NCBI GenBank assembly: GCA_004369045.1
Contig: ML213512.1
Location: forward strand, 308,698 to 372,697
DNA length: 64,000 nucleotides
Reading direction: 5' to 3'
Source: Heliocybe sulcata
Taxonomy: Eukaryota > Basidiomycota > Agaricomycetes > Gloeophyllales > Gloeophyllaceae
Each line of letters opens with the position of its first letter. Within the stretch, counting starts at the first letter, position 1. Under the pieces are notes generated by a model that made no database searches, was not told the DNA's origin, and worked only from the letters and a program-made list of their open reading frames with translations. Below are positions 42,512 through 56,477 of this stretch, one piece after another. The translations under genes and the position numbers were made by a program.

Positions 42512-44633
42512 ATGAGCCACACCCTCTCTCAGCTCATTGCTCGTCTGGGGGGCACTACTATAGCAGAGAATGACCTTGACTGGGCATCTGACATACCAGC
42601 CGGAAATGAGCTTATAGGATGGCTGGTAGCGCAAGGCGAAGGAAAAGCCGCTCACAATGACCAAGACTTGGAGCTCACAGGGGATAATGCGCTTGGGCTC
42701 CGTTTCAGTAGTCTAGCACTGGAGACGGAAGAGATAGAGACGTAAGCTGGATACGTCTATTCGCTTTTGTAGGGTCGACAAACGTATCTGTTCTGACATG
42801 TTCAAGGATTCGCAAAATCAAGCAGCTGAAGCTCACTGTGCCTGACTCTACAGACGAGGGTCCATCCTCAAAATACCTCGCTCCCTCCCGCCTCAAGTGA
42901 GAACATATCTTGTACTCGGTTCATGTGGCAGAATCCCACCATGTGCTTTTTCAGACTGAAGAGATCCTCTATGGAAGTCGAAGCGGACATGCTGCAGGAT
43001 GGGGCCAAAGTCCTCAGGCGCCGCTTGCAAGCAATGAAGTGGGTCTACTGTCATCTGGCAGCACGTTCTATGTATCTTACTATCACGTAGGCTGGCATGT
43101 CAGAATGCAAAGGAGACCATCGCAAGTCTCAATCAGGAGCTCAAGGAAACAGACGCGTCCCTTCGTCACAGGCGGGAGCGTCTCTCCGAACTCTCCATCG
43201 AGGTATGAACGACGATTGAATATCAACTTCATATAACTGGTTTGGCGATAGGCGGACACAGTTGTCTCCACATCGCACAACGCCGCACAGTTGCTCATTC
43301 GCGACCTGCTCGGCAAGGGCGACTCCAGATTGATTGTTGACACCCAGTGAGTCGTTTAGATCTCGGGCTCGAACCCGGCGTCGAAATCTGATCCTTCCTT
43401 AGGTCAGTCGGGTCGTGCGTCGAGACCCTTGCCTCTTTGCGTGACCAAATTATCCGCACCCAGGAAGATCAAGCCCGTCGCATTGAGGTCTTCCAGGAAA
43501 GCTTGCCGACCGCTCGCGAGATCGAGAAGGAGTTCTCAAGGCTGCAATCCGCTGCCATGAAGAGTGAAACTTTAATCGATGTGGCACTCACGGAAGAGCT
43601 AGACGCCATCTGTGGGACATTGGGTTCTGATGGCGCTCGTGAAGTTTTGCACACCCTTCTCGAGGAAGACACAGAGGCCCCGCCTACGGTTAACGAGTCT
43701 GTTGGAGATATCCGGGCCCAGCTTGAGCGAGCTTGGCTCTGCGACCAAGTAGCCGCTCTGAGAGCTCAGGGGGAGATGCTAGATAGCGTAAGTGAGCTTC
43801 GCACTAGCCAGGCATACTAAATTTAAGTGACAACCGCGTGCAGACCATAGCCAACTTTGAGGAGAGGCTGATTCCTCCGATGAAAGAGTTGCACCAGAGT
43901 CTCTCTACGTCTGATTCCAGAACCCGTGAAGCGGAGGCACTGATATCGGTACTGATAGAAGAGCTTGAAGAGATCGCGGACGACGTGCAGGAGGTGAAGA
44001 ACTCTTCCTCTGCCTCCTTGAGCAATGAGTCTGTTGGAGCCGACAATGCGCTACTGGAATCTCAGTTAAAGGAGCTTCTCACAAGGTTGAATAGTACGTG
44101 TTCATTCCTCCGGAGTCGACGTCAATCAGGACTAATGCCCACTCAGAGCAGGGCAGCGTTGACGACCTACCGCTAGTTCTACTAGATAAGAACGACATCA
44201 TGTCGCATTTACGAGCAGTGATGAATAAGTTAGACAAAGGCTTTATGAAAGAAGCAGAATGGACGAACTCGCTACCAGAGAGACTGAACGAAGTGTGAGT
44301 CCCTGGAGCTGGGATTGCTACTGATTGAACTTACGTTCTCCTCTTGGCAGGGCTCACGGTCATGACGCTCTGCTATCCGCTGTTTATCATAACTCGGCCG
44401 TGAATACTTCGCCTCCCTTTGGGGTATCATCGCGGATATCTGGCCTCGCCCAGGAAGCTGAGAAGACGGTTGCTGGCTTGCGGGGTGATATCAGTAACCT
44501 AACGAAGGTGGGTTCTTTTGTTAATGAGGTCTTGGTGGATCGATAATTGAAGTTTGCACAGGAGATTGCGGTGGATGAACGCAAGGAGCAGAAGTTGAAG
44601 GCGTTTGTTCACAGGTGGGCAGCAGAGAGGTAA
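42512..44633 (+). CDS. Coiled-coil protein, probable HAUS augmin-like complex subunit 3, 10 exons, 540 aa
   Basis: Exons: 42512-42741, 42807-42896, 42955-43038, 43091-43202, 43252-43346, 43403-43787, 43844-44093, 44147-44294, 44351-44507 and 44562-44633. The first 75 residues form a compact domain (LSQLIARLGG, LDWASDIPAGNELIGWLVAQ) like the HAUS3 N-terminal domain, where a short helical unit precedes 'fL.Wl'. The rest is almost continuous coiled coil (NAKETIASLNQELKETDASL, RHRRERLSELSIE, SRTREAEALISVLIEELEEI). HAUS3 is a subunit of augmin, which recruits gamma-tubulin to spindle microtubules. Length is near the usual 550-600. The assignment rests on architecture; another coiled-coil spindle or vesicle-tethering protein is possible. 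Confidence 0.7.
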
Positions 44634-45603
44634 CAATTGAGAACGCTGCAACGAGTTCGACATGCTTTTGGTAGTGAGACTTCTCTACTCTTGTGCCGCT
44701 GGTCAACGGAATAAACTGAAAGATGACGAGAGGATGAACTGGCCTTCGAAGTCCCATAAATGGGCAGTATGTTACCATATCCGGTATGACCTGTATAGTG
44801 CCTCAGAACCCTCCTTAGATGCATTAATCCCTTGTATCCGTCCCGCATCGACTGAGTCTTGAGAGTCTCTACTACCTGTACTAGTAAGTCTCGAAAGACT
44901 GAAGCCGAGAGGACGGTTGTCGGAGTCGAATCTCGCGCCTTTTGCCCGACAACGGCGGGAAGCGCCGAGGAATATTCATGTAATTATAACCTGAGCCCGC
45001 CACAGCTTGTTACTGTACTAATCTTGGCTCTGCTCCTTTATGTCGCCGACCCGAGCAAGTGATAAAGACGGCCAGGACGCTTCAAGAATCACCCGTTCTG
45101 GCCGCAAACTCAATGCGGGGCAGGATCTACGTGACAAAATCTAAGCGAGATTCAAGGCGGCCAAGCGGTGGTACAAGGATGATGCACTGCAAATCATGTG
45201 TGCATTTCACGAGTTTCTAGTCTCAGTTAGCCGCTTCAACCTCTGGGATTTGGGCCATAACTAGGCGGCATCTTTCATATCAAGGTGTCTGGTACGGTCG
45301 AGAATCGGTATCTCCACCATCAAAATGATAGTCAACGGGGGTTTTCTCGAGCAGTCTCCCTCAAAGACGCGGGGGGAGAGCGGTGTAGCGGGCTCGAGAA
45401 CGGCAATATCGGAGAGGCGGAACCTGGGCGGCTCCCCCGAATCACGAATGCGGGGAATCATTAGGGGCCAAGGTGCGCTTGATATGTTTTCACGTGTTAC
45501 CCCGCATTCGAACTCGTCTTGAAGTCATGGTATTGTCCGGAGCCCAGAAGCTATATAGACAACGGGTCGTGTCGCTCATGGAGGCTCCAACTCTGCGCGC
45601 ACC
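44634..45603. other. Intergenic, about 1 kb, upstream of SFC1
   Basis: No gene recognised. The part at 45350-45480 is GC-rich, with AGGGG and CGG motifs that could be stress or carbon-source elements; this is only suggestive. Confidence 0.4.
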
Positions 45604-46810
45604 ATGTCACGATCTGCTGAGAAGAAACCCGTCGGTTTTGCGACACACATTATTGCTGGAGGGTTAGCCGGCGCGATGGAGGCGGTGTGTCCGCAGAATC
45701 CTTTGCTTTTGTGGTGTGCTGAATCGTCCTAGCTATGCTGTCAACCACTAGACACGATCAAGGTGCGAATGCAGTTGTCGCGGTCGGGCAGAGCACCAGG
45801 GGTATGTTGCCCCTCATACTCTCCTTATCCGCTCAGCACTTAGTACGCTTGTCTAGACGAAAGCTAGGGGTTTTGTGGCAACCGGTGCTTATATTGTCAA
45901 ACGGGAAACACCTCTTGCATTGTACAAGGGTCTTGGCGCCGTTCTCGGTGGAATTGTCCCGAAGATGGCAGTTCGATTCGCGAGTTTCGAGTCGTACAAG
46001 GACTGGTTAGCGGACCCGGAGACAGGGAAGACGAGCATCGGGAATGTTTTCTTAGGTTGGACTTCTCTTATGTCCGCATCTGTGGTTGTCTGATTTTCGC
46101 TCAGCTGGCTTGGGTGCGGGTACCACGGAGGCCGTACTGGTCGTTACACCAATGGAAGTCGTTAAGATCCGACTGCAAGCCCAGAGCCACTCACTTGCCG
46201 ATCCCCTGGATATTCCAAGATACCGCAACGCTGCCCATGCAGTGTATATGATTGTTCGGGAGGAGGGCGCCGGAGCTCTGTATCGTGGCGTGACCCTTAC
46301 GGCCATTCGACAGGCCACGAATCAAGGTACGTTGTTCACTTCTCGAAGTGGACTCCACACTCACTCGTGGTGTAGGCGCAAACTTTACAGCGTATCAGCA
46401 GCTAAAGAAGTTGGCACATAGCTACCAGCCTGAACTACCAGACTTGCCGTCGTACCAGCACATGTTGATTGGACTGATATCCGGTGCTATGGGTCCATTC
46501 TCGAATGCACCTATAGACACGATCAAAACTCGTATGTTTGTCCAATCGTTATTCTGAGCGAAGGCTGATCGGTATTTCAGGATTGCAGAAATCTCCGGCC
46601 GAACCTGGGGTGTCCGCTGTCCAACGCATCACCGCAATCGCCCGGGATATGTGGAGACAGGAAGGTATGCGGTCCTTCTACAAGGGCATTACACCTCGGG
46701 TGCTGCGTGTGGCACCTGGTCAGGCAGTAGTTTTTGCGGTTTACGAACGGGTGCGGAAGATCATCGAAGCTATCAAAGAGACGGACGTGAACGAGAGCTA
46801 TTCGGAATGA
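45604..46810 (+). CDS. SFC1: Mitochondrial succinate-fumarate carrier, 6 exons, 318 aa
   Basis: Exons: 45604-45684, 45733-45801, 45857-46055, 46105-46326, 46376-46531 and 46581-46810. It is a classical mitochondrial carrier with three repeats, each bearing the P-x-D/E-x-x-K/R signature: PLDTIK, PMEVVK and PIDTIK. Sequence blocks specific to the Acr1/Sfc1 subgroup are present: VRMQLSRSGRAP, RETPLALYKGLGAVLGGIVP, IRLQAQSHSLADPLDIPRYR, ATNQGANFTAYQQLKKL and FYKGITPRVLRVAPGQAVVF. The protein exchanges cytosolic succinate for mitochondrial fumarate across the inner membrane and is required for growth on two-carbon sources through the glyoxylate cycle. In yeasts its gene is induced by acetate or ethanol. 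Confidence 0.96.
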
Positions 46811-47101
46811 ACATTTGCTATCCAGCGTGTCGTGGTACAGTTAATACTTTGTATTATACATTCAAATGGAACAAGCGCCTTATACTGTTCTCATTAATGC
46901 AGCCTTGCAATTGATGTGTGTGGTTGAACCTGGGTAACCCTTCCCGGGCCGTCCGAACGTGAGATATTGCACGTGCTCATTTGCAAACACATCCAAATAC
47001 AAGATTTGGATAGTGCCTCTGCAGTAAACAGTCTGCTGTACCAGCCATTGGTACGCGTTTTCTCCTCGCTTTGCTGTATAGAACGCGTCCTGGCTCTCGA
47101 C

Positions 47102-50100
47102 ATGTCTATATGGGCTCCCCAGCAACAGGGTCTGCAGGAGATCCTGCAGACTATCCACGATTCGACGGATACCCAGAACAGAGAAATCCAACGAACAATC
47201 ACGCATGTGAGGGATATGGGTTTTGTCCATACTGCCGGATTCTAATATGATTCACAGAAACTGAATCAATTTACCCGAGTCCCAGACTACATCGCCTATC
47301 TAGCCTATGTTCTTGGCCAAATGCCCCAGGAGGAGGAGCGCATCCGAACGATTGCTGGATATTTACTCAAGAATAACTCACGACTCATCCTTCATTCATC
47401 GCCACAAGTGGCGCAGTATGTCAAGAATACGGTCCTGCAGGCGTTCGGAGACTCGTCCGATATGATACGGAATGCAGCCGGTCAGGACTTGGTAGCCTTT
47501 CTTGGAGCGCTTGAGCCGAGAAATTGGCCGGAGTGTCTGCAGCAGCTTGTCGCCGCGCTCGATTCAACTGATTTAGGTGTCCAAGAGGTGTGTACATTCT
47601 TCAGGGTCCAAATAAGCTTTGTGATCGGCGGTTTGGTTGGGTTCATATAACTGTCATTGATTAATACCGCCCTATAGGCCGCCTTCAATGTGCTGGAGAA
47701 GGCATGCGAAGATTACCCCCGCAAGTTGGACATCGAGATCAATGGCACAAGACCGTTGGATTACATGATCCCCAAATTCCTGATGCTGTCTGAGCATCCT
47801 GATCCACGTATGCGCGCTCATGCTGTCGCATGCCTCTCGTATTTCGTGCCGATCAACTGCCAGTCGTTGTTTGCACACATCGATACTTTCATTGCATGCC
47901 TTTTCAAACGCGCGTCGGATGAGGATCCTGCGGTTCGCCGGCACGTCTGCCAGGCGCTTGTACTCCTGCTCGCGTCGCGGCCGGAAAAGCTCATGCCCGA
48001 GATGAACAACGTTGCGGAGTATATGTTGTACTCGACCAAGGACAAGAATGAGCATGTCGCGTTGGAGGCCTGCGAGTTCTGGCTCACGTTCGCAGAGGAT
48101 GTCGATCTCGCGCCTTACCTGCATCCGCTGCTAGGGAAAGTGGCTCCCGTCCTGCTCGATTGCATGGTGTATGGGGAGGATGATCTGCTGTGGCTGGAGG
48201 GTGATGCGGAGGATGCAGAGGTGCCCGACAAAGAGACCGATATAAAGCCGCGGCACTATGGCGGGAAATCGCATGGGTATGAGCGGGAGGGTGAGGTGGT
48301 AAATGGTGAGGCAGGTGAGGCAGGTGCACCAAAGCCGAAGGTTAGCGCTTACGGCGAGGAGACGATCGACTCTGATGAGGAGGATGAATACGAGATGGAT
48401 GATGATGACTTTGCGGACGAGATGTCCACTGAGTGGAACTTGCGCAAATGTGCGGCTGCTGCTTTGGACGTCCTAGCTGTTAGGTTCGGGGCCGATCTGC
48501 TCAACGTACTTCTGGACCCTCTGAAGCAAAAGTTGTGGAACGCGGATTGGCTGCAGAGGGAGAGTGGTATATTGGCGCTGGGTGCTATGGCTGAGGGTAA
48601 GAGCTTTCATTAATTCGCGGTCTTGACCTCCCATTCATCGGTTGCCGCATTCAGGGTGCATCGACGCCGTCGAGCCTCACCTTCCGATGTTGGTTCCATA
48701 TCTCATCCAGACCCTGAGTGACCCTAAGGTTTGCAGATCTCATGCGGTCCTTGCGTGCTGCCCTGACGTCTTACATCTAGCCCTTGGTCCGCTCCATCAC
48801 TTGCTGGACGCTGGGCCGGTACGCTAGCTGGTGTACACAGCAGACCACGGAGGACCATAAGAACCAGTTCTTTGTTCCTACGATGGAAGGTGTACGTGAA
48901 GTTATTGATTAGCCTGATGACCCTCGATCTCATATGCCCTTCAGCTACTTCGAATGGTTCTTGATAATAACAAACGGGTGCAAGAGGCTGGTTGCAGCGC
49001 GTTTGCGACTCTTGAGGAGGATGCCGGACCGGAGCTGGCGCCTTATCTCGAGCCTGTCCTCCGAAACCTGGTCTTCGCATTCGACAAGTATCAGCACAAG
49101 AACATGCTGATCCTGTACGACGCTATTGGTACGCTTGCGGATGCGGTTGGGCGGGCTCTTGCGAACCCGATGTATGTTGATATCCTGATGCCGCCACTAA
49201 CGAAGAAGTGGGCCAAGCTCAAGGATGACGACGAGGATCTCATTCCATTGTTGGAGGTAAGTCGGTGCTCGCTATACGTCTGATCTAAGTCTTCTCACTG
49301 GTACGTCAGTGTTTGGCGTCAGTGACGATCGCGATGGGCCCTGCGTTCCTACCATATGCTGGACCGGTCTTCGAACGATGCACGACCATAATCCACAACG
49401 CCCTCCTGGCATATCAGGCGTACCAGCAGAACCCAGATATGGATGAACCCGACCGTTCATTTCTGGTTGTTGCGCTAGACCTCCTGTCGGGCTTGACGCA
49501 GGGTCTTGGTATGGCATTGGAACCCTTACTTACCCAGACGCAACCGAACTTATTCAGCCTGCTTACGGTGTGCCTTAAACACCCCCAAGCACCCGTACGG
49601 CAGTCCGGCTATGCGTTAGTTGGTGATATGGCAATGTCCTGCTTCCCGCTGCTTAGGACGCATATGCCGGGCATCATGAACGAGCTGATCCTGCAACTCG
49701 ACCCAGAACCGAAGGTGGAATTCATTAGCGCCTGCAATAACGCCGCGTGGTCGGTAGGAGAAGTGGCGTTGCGCTATGGTCGTGGTGAGAGTCGATTATG
49801 TTCTCGACGAGGATCTTCTATTAACGGCTTTTCTGGAACTGTAGATGATCCCGAGTTCCAGCAATGGGTTGGACCCTTGATCTCCCGACTAATACCCATT
49901 CTTCTGCACCCTAAAGCGCCGCGTAGCTTACACGAGAATGCAGCCGTGTCAATAGGGCGTATTGGTCTTATGCATCCTGCTCTGGTTGCTCAGCACCTGC
50001 CTGAGTTTGCGATGGCGTGGTGCCAGGCTCTGTACGAAATACGAGACAATGAGGAGAAGGACTCCGCATTCCGTGGATTCTGCACCCTTGTGCAGACGAA

Positions 50101-50354
50101 CCCGTCCGGGATCGCGAAGGTCAGGTGACCGTACCTCATGCAGTGACACGAGTGCTAAAATTGCGCTATTTCAGAGCATCCTTTGGTTCTGCAACGCCAT
50201 CGTGCGGTGGAACTCGCCTACGCCGGAGTTAAATTCGATGTTTCAAACGCTCCTCAACGGATTTAAGCAGCATGATCCGGCCGGCTGGGCACAGCAAGTG
50301 GCGAGCTTCCCACCCGGGATTCAGGAAAGGCTGCACCAGCGGTACGGAGTGTAA
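47102..50354 (+). CDS. KAP104: Karyopherin beta-2 (transportin), 9 exons, 926 aa
   Basis: Exons: 47102-47206, 47258-47587, 47678-48596, 48655-48728, 48781-48891, 48945-49256, 49310-49784, 49845-50119 and 50175-50354. HEAT-repeat importin of usual length (yeast Kap104 about 918). Diagnostic stretches are [51 protein letters not shown], the acidic loop ([20 protein letters not shown]) that releases cargo when Ran-GTP binds, [59 protein letters not shown] and the terminal QRYGV. It imports PY-NLS cargoes such as hnRNP proteins. The intron after exon 4 has a non-consensus GTTTGC donor. Confidence 0.96.
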
Positions 50355-51025
50355 TGCAGACGGAGCTATGTCTGTACCTGCTGGAGTGAATTGAAAAGAA
50401 GTCAAGAATAGCTATGTCGCATTCCCGTTCCCTGGCTTCTTCTCTGTTGTTTCTGTGCTATCACGACTCTCACCTTTGTGCATCTGGATCTTATCGTAGC
50501 AGTAGTGTTTCCTCGGTTTGTTCTTCCATCATGCTCATGGCTCTCTCCTTATGAATGTCGTATATTGTCCCCGTCTGTTTTGCATACGTCCATTCACATC
50601 TTTCGTAGCAGTAGTCATTTCTCGTTCCAATGCATCAAGTAGATAGTCTATATAGTAGTTAGTATTCATGTCGAACAAGGACACTCAGATTCCAAGCATC
50701 TGTTTCTCCTCCTGTATACTATCGTTTCTCTCATATCTGCGTCCGGGTCTGAGGCCTGAGGTTTCGAATAATAATATATTGTCTGCGTACACTGGCAGTA
50801 CAACAAAATTGTAATCTACTCCTTACAGTCCGGGCCCGCAGAATTGACGTATGAGAGAGAGTCTCGTATAGGGACGTGTGGCGTACGTGAAGGCGTCGGG
50901 GCGCGTGCGTGTGACGTGGATATGGGGGGCGTGGTTCGTCAAATGCCCATGAAGATACAAACAAACGTGGATGCAATAAATAATGGTGGATGCGTCGATA
51001 TATGAAGGTTGCTGGATCGTTAGGG
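50355..51025. other. Intergenic, convergent 3' ends
   Basis: 3' flanks of KAP104 and the PKA gene. The sequence TTTCGTAGCAGTAG, or a close variant, recurs near 50495 and 50602. No gene is seen. Confidence 0.5.
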
Positions 51026-52410
<1,385 letters not shown>

Positions 52411-54470
52411 GGCAGGAGACAAAGAGGCAACGTCGAGGACGGCGACAAGGTCTATAGAGCATTGTTCTTGGTTTGGCGGATGCCAACGGCGGAAGCAATC
52501 GGTCTTAACCGAAATACGTACTTAAACGCCCACATCGGCGAGCGCTAATCTCAGTTAATTATACCCAGTCTCAACCTTATGATGGATTAGGGAGTAGACA
52601 AAAGTATGTGATTTCATTTGCGAGGAGTACGGTCGGAGGAAGTAGAGTCAACATGCGCGTATGGCGGGAGTAATGGCGGGAGTAAACAGAAGAACCCGAC
52701 GAGAGGAGTAGAGAGTCGTAGGCGGTCGTACACCTACCCGTTATCAGCGGGTACATATGTGTAGGCTTACCGGAATCTGTTGGAAGCGCATACATAGCCA
52801 CAGGGCATGCGGAAGGTGCACATCTGTAAACACAGCATAAATAGCTCCGGCCTAAGAATATAGAGGACAGACATGCCGGGGAGTTGGAGACCATTGGGAG
52901 AGGAACCGAAGGATACGCCCTTTGTGTGTGGGTTCTCCCTGACCTAAGCACATATAATCTTCGAGTACGTCGAAACGCAGTCCACCTGCGAAGACCGGAC
53001 ATGTTCTGATAAATGGCAGTAATTGTAGTCAGTGAATCTGCTCCGTCAAGGGAAGATGGACGCACCCGGACTCGGACCGGCGGCACATGAGCGGTGGCGA
53101 GCATGGATGACGAGGGAAGTAGGATTTATGTCCCGCGACCAGATTGCAAGCTCTGTATTTTCCACATGAACTTACCTTTTTGCGGGTGTAGCAAACAGGC
53201 ATTCTGTTGAAGTCACTGTCATGGAAGTGAGATCCAGATAATCGGCGGAATGACTCGAGGTCAGGCCTAGGGAAAGTCAGTGTCAGTAATGTGCAGCTGT
53301 GGAGAGCCTATGGAGCATATACGTACCATATGCAAGTCTCCGAAGGCATTGTAATGTAATCGGCAACCTCATCCAGTTACCACTCACTTGTAATGACATT
53401 ACGACCTCATTTCAATAGTCCTTAATGTTCCGGGTTCATTTTTATGGGGACCAGACTTTCCCGACACTGGCATCCGATTGCTCTGGCCTAATGATAAAAA
53501 GTGGGCTAGCAAAGATCAGGCAAAACCTGGGGATAACTGCTCTATCGTACCTTATTAACCGAGTCGGCCCACTTCGTATGTAGCGGACGCCGCTAATTCG
53601 TCGCAAACAACAAGAATGCTATTATGATATGTACTGAGAGCTTCGATTATATGCTAAAAAATCTGTTCGTACCTCCAGCGTCATTCCTGGTCCAGCCGTG
53701 AGCAACCGTCGATATCCGGCATGCATACTCTCATCAAGTACCCAATGTATTCTCGAGCGAGTTTGTGGTTTTGAGAGCAAGGTTCTACGAGTAGTCAGTC
53801 GAAGAAGAACAAGAGGTGGAATCTGTGTGCAGAACGTCAGCCACAGATTGTATTTGGCTGGATTTGGCTCTATGCGACGAGCCACATTGATGTGTCACAA
53901 GCTGTCACATCCGTGTGGCGCTACCTGCTCCGTCATTTCCTCGCGTTTGCTGTGATGGCACTGACTACTTCATTTACGACTATCTACTGAACCATCTCCG
54001 ACTGCAGGGCAAAGCGAGAAACTGGCTAGTAAACCTGAGATTCGGCGAGGTCATCCTTCTTCTTGGTGAGCATCAAAACCTGCTGCTTTTACCGTGATGT
54101 TCTAGTAAAAGGGTCGACTCGCGCTTGAGCTCCTGATACCACCGTCTGTCCTTGCTCGAACCCCTCAAATTGTCCGATACCCGACGCGCCATCTCAAGAG
54201 ATAGCCGTGGCACGCCTTAAGGCCGGACAGACATGACTCAAAGGCTCTACATAGGCTGCCTTGGCTGAGAGATTCAAAGCCGGCTAGCAAAGGAAGAGTC
54301 TACATCGGGTTGACTCTTCTTCTCACATCCGGTGCCCTCTAGTGCCTGGGAGCGGGGGGGAGATGCCCGTGGCGTTGGATTTGCCAAGCCTGGCAGATGG
54401 AGGCCGACTCTGCTGGGTGGTCGCAGATGTGGTTTCATTATTGACGCCGAAAGAAGATGGAGGAGCGCGC
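52411..54470. other. Long intergenic region with coding-like minus-strand pieces
   Basis: No gene I can assemble. On the minus strand a candidate 91-nt exon at 53176-53266 is bounded by CCCTAG and AAG|GTAAGT and is open in two frames. One frame links through a 60-nt intron to upstream text VADYITMPSETCIW (ending at 53327). Another open piece ends near 52858 (LEDYMCLGQGEPTHKGR). No family is recognised and no start codon is evident, so this may be an unrecognised gene or a decayed one. Confidence 0.3.
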
Positions 54471-54478
54471 TATAAAAG
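54471..54478 (+). promoter_or_regulatory. TATA box, probably for the J-domain protein gene
   Basis: TATAAAAG lies 232 bp before the start codon at 54710 in a GC-rich context. The long leader makes the pairing tentative. Confidence 0.35.
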
Positions 54479-54709
54479 CGCAGTAGCTGGAGATAAATGC
54501 TGCTGTGTGTGGTCACGTGCTCACAAGTGTGGGTTTGGGTTGCTGGACGGCGGCCATTGGGATCCAGTCTGCGCTCGAGGCATGAGATCGAACGCGTGGC
54601 GCACTTTGCGCTCCTGAACTTTCTTTCTCTCTCTGATTTCTCCTGTAAAACTCCGATATACTAACGACTTCCATGAATCAGATCTAGAGCTGCATCTCAA
54701 CCATCTGTC

Positions 54710-56477
54710 ATGTCCTCCGCAGCTTACGCCCTGGGTCGCTTTGCCGCCTGGTCCTACGTCCCCGACTACGCTACGAAGCAATGTCTCCGCCTCTACCACA
54801 GCTTCCACCGCTCCGTACTCCGCCGCCCCACACCCGTGCCTGGGAGTGAGCAATACCGCACTCACTACCGAGTCACCTTCGCCGCCGTTGTCCTTCTTTT
54901 CCTGTCTTACAACCTGGTAGAAGCGATGCGCTCCCTGCCACCTAATCTCTATGAAGTGCTAGGCGTACACCCAAATGCCGATGACAATGCGCTAAAAGCG
55001 GCTTTCCGCGCGTTTGCGAGGAAGAATCACCCCGATCGCGTCGGGCCTGCTGGGGAAGCGCTGTTCATTGAAGTCAGAGACGCTTTTGAGGCGCTCAAAG
55101 ACCCTGTCAGGAGGTTTGCATATGATAGGTACTGTTATAGATCGGACCGCTTTGAAAACGCGCTCACATCCTGCGACATAGGTTTGGGCCGGACGCGCTA
55201 GCATGGTCGCATTGCACTGCGGTGCGCGAATATCTCCGGCATGGGCTCATGCAAGCCTCCGGCTTCCACATTGTCAGCGCCGTAGTTCTCCTGTTTTTAT
55301 CAGCTATCGGAAAGCCCAGCCCCGTCGCATTCGTGAGTGGCCACGCTTAATGTCTTACTCATGGCTTATATGGCTTCACTTTTACTCTTAGTGGCGTTAC
55401 CTCCTTCTCCTCTGGCTCTTCGCTTCCGAACTCTCCTTCCTGCTTGGGCCATCTCCCTCGCCACCCTCTCAAACGCACTTCATACTCCTAGGAGATCCAG
55501 GGTCAACTGCCTCCGGTGGGTTACTAAACCTGTTGTTCCCTCGGCGCCTACCGTATCAGCATGTTCTGTTCCTGCATCAATTATTCCTGTTTTTGTCCGT
55601 GGCCCTGTCGAGAGTGGCACCGGTGCTGTTCCCTCAGTCGCCGGACGAGATGGCGTTTCAGGATGACCGTGTTTGGAGTGCTGTTGTCGAGCGCATGAGG
55701 AATACTGCTATGACATTGGACAGAGAAGGTGAGGTGTTCTGTCTCTCCTACGGATTGAGAAATATACTGAAGTGGAGGCTTTCTGGGTCTGTTCTATATT
55801 TAGTGGTTGGTCTTATTGACAAGGAATTTCGGACGCTGCAGAGCCTCCGCTCCCCTGGAACACCTGTGAACGGTGGTTCTCCGTCTGCCGAGTTATCAGA
55901 CCAGCACGCTCAGGAGGTCATTGAGCTCCTGACGAAGGAGATGGAGAATATGATCATTGAGAGTAGGCTCAGGAAGGAGGTTGCCGCTGGCCCTCTGCGT
56001 ACGGTCTGGGAGAACGCTCTCCGGCGTAGACTGAGTCAGACGGCCGTGCAAGTCGAGTCTCACTCCTGTCCCTCGCCTGCACCATTGCCGGCCGTGGCAA
56101 ACACACGGACGCCATCTCCACCGCCTACGCAAGCACACTCCCCATCACCGGCGCCTATGGAAGTAAGCTCCCGGACTCCAACCCCGGTTCCACCAGCACA
56201 AACCCTACTTCCAAACGAACTCAGAGCATCTGAGAGCCTGCCTTCTCCGCCTGGTAGTGTCTCGCCCGTTGAGAAGTTGATCAAGCTCGAGCGCGACTTG
56301 GAGCGACCGACAGCCTTGTTGGGCGTTGGACGTCTGCCCTCGCCGCGGCCGTCACCTGAGCCACCGGTCTTCCCGAGGCTGAGCCAGCCCCCGGTTCTGC
56401 CGAGGTCGAGCCTGAGTCCTGTGCGTCAGCCGTCACGGCAAGCGAGTCATACACGAGGTCGCTCGGTGTCGTATTAG
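54710..56477 (+). CDS. J-domain (Hsp40) membrane protein, 4 exons, 526 aa
   Basis: Exons: 54710-55128, 55182-55332, 55392-55728 and 55804-56477. A membrane segment at about residues 52-70 (TFAAVVLLFLSYNLVEAM) is followed directly by a J domain at 79-145 (LYEVLGVHPNADDNALKAAF, with HPD at 107-109 and the FEALKDPVRRFAYDRFGPD end). Three or four further hydrophobic helices follow (FHIVSAVVLLFLSAIGK, WRYLLLLWLFASELSFLLG, LPYQHVLFLHQLFLFLSVAL), and then a Pro/Ser-rich cytosolic tail (PSPPPTQAHSPSP). The HPD motif should stimulate an Hsp70, probably at the ER. The last intron (55729-55803) is 75 nt and stop-free, so its retention would give a 551-residue form. I prefer splicing because the donor GTGAGG and acceptor TTTAG are good. 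Confidence 0.82.

Noticed and set aside
43360-43385. CGGGCTCGAACCCG, resembling a tRNA T arm
   Set aside because: It lies inside an intron of the HAUS3-like gene, and no acceptor, D or anticodon stems surround it.
47820-48332. Short antisense frames within the transportin gene
   Set aside because: Shadows of a strongly conserved HEAT-repeat coding sequence.
55729-55803. Stop-free 75-nt segment in the J-domain protein read as coding
   Set aside because: It has a good GTGAGG donor, a TTTAG acceptor and an A-containing branch-like site, and its translation is unlike the rest of the protein. I treat it as an intron while noting possible retention.
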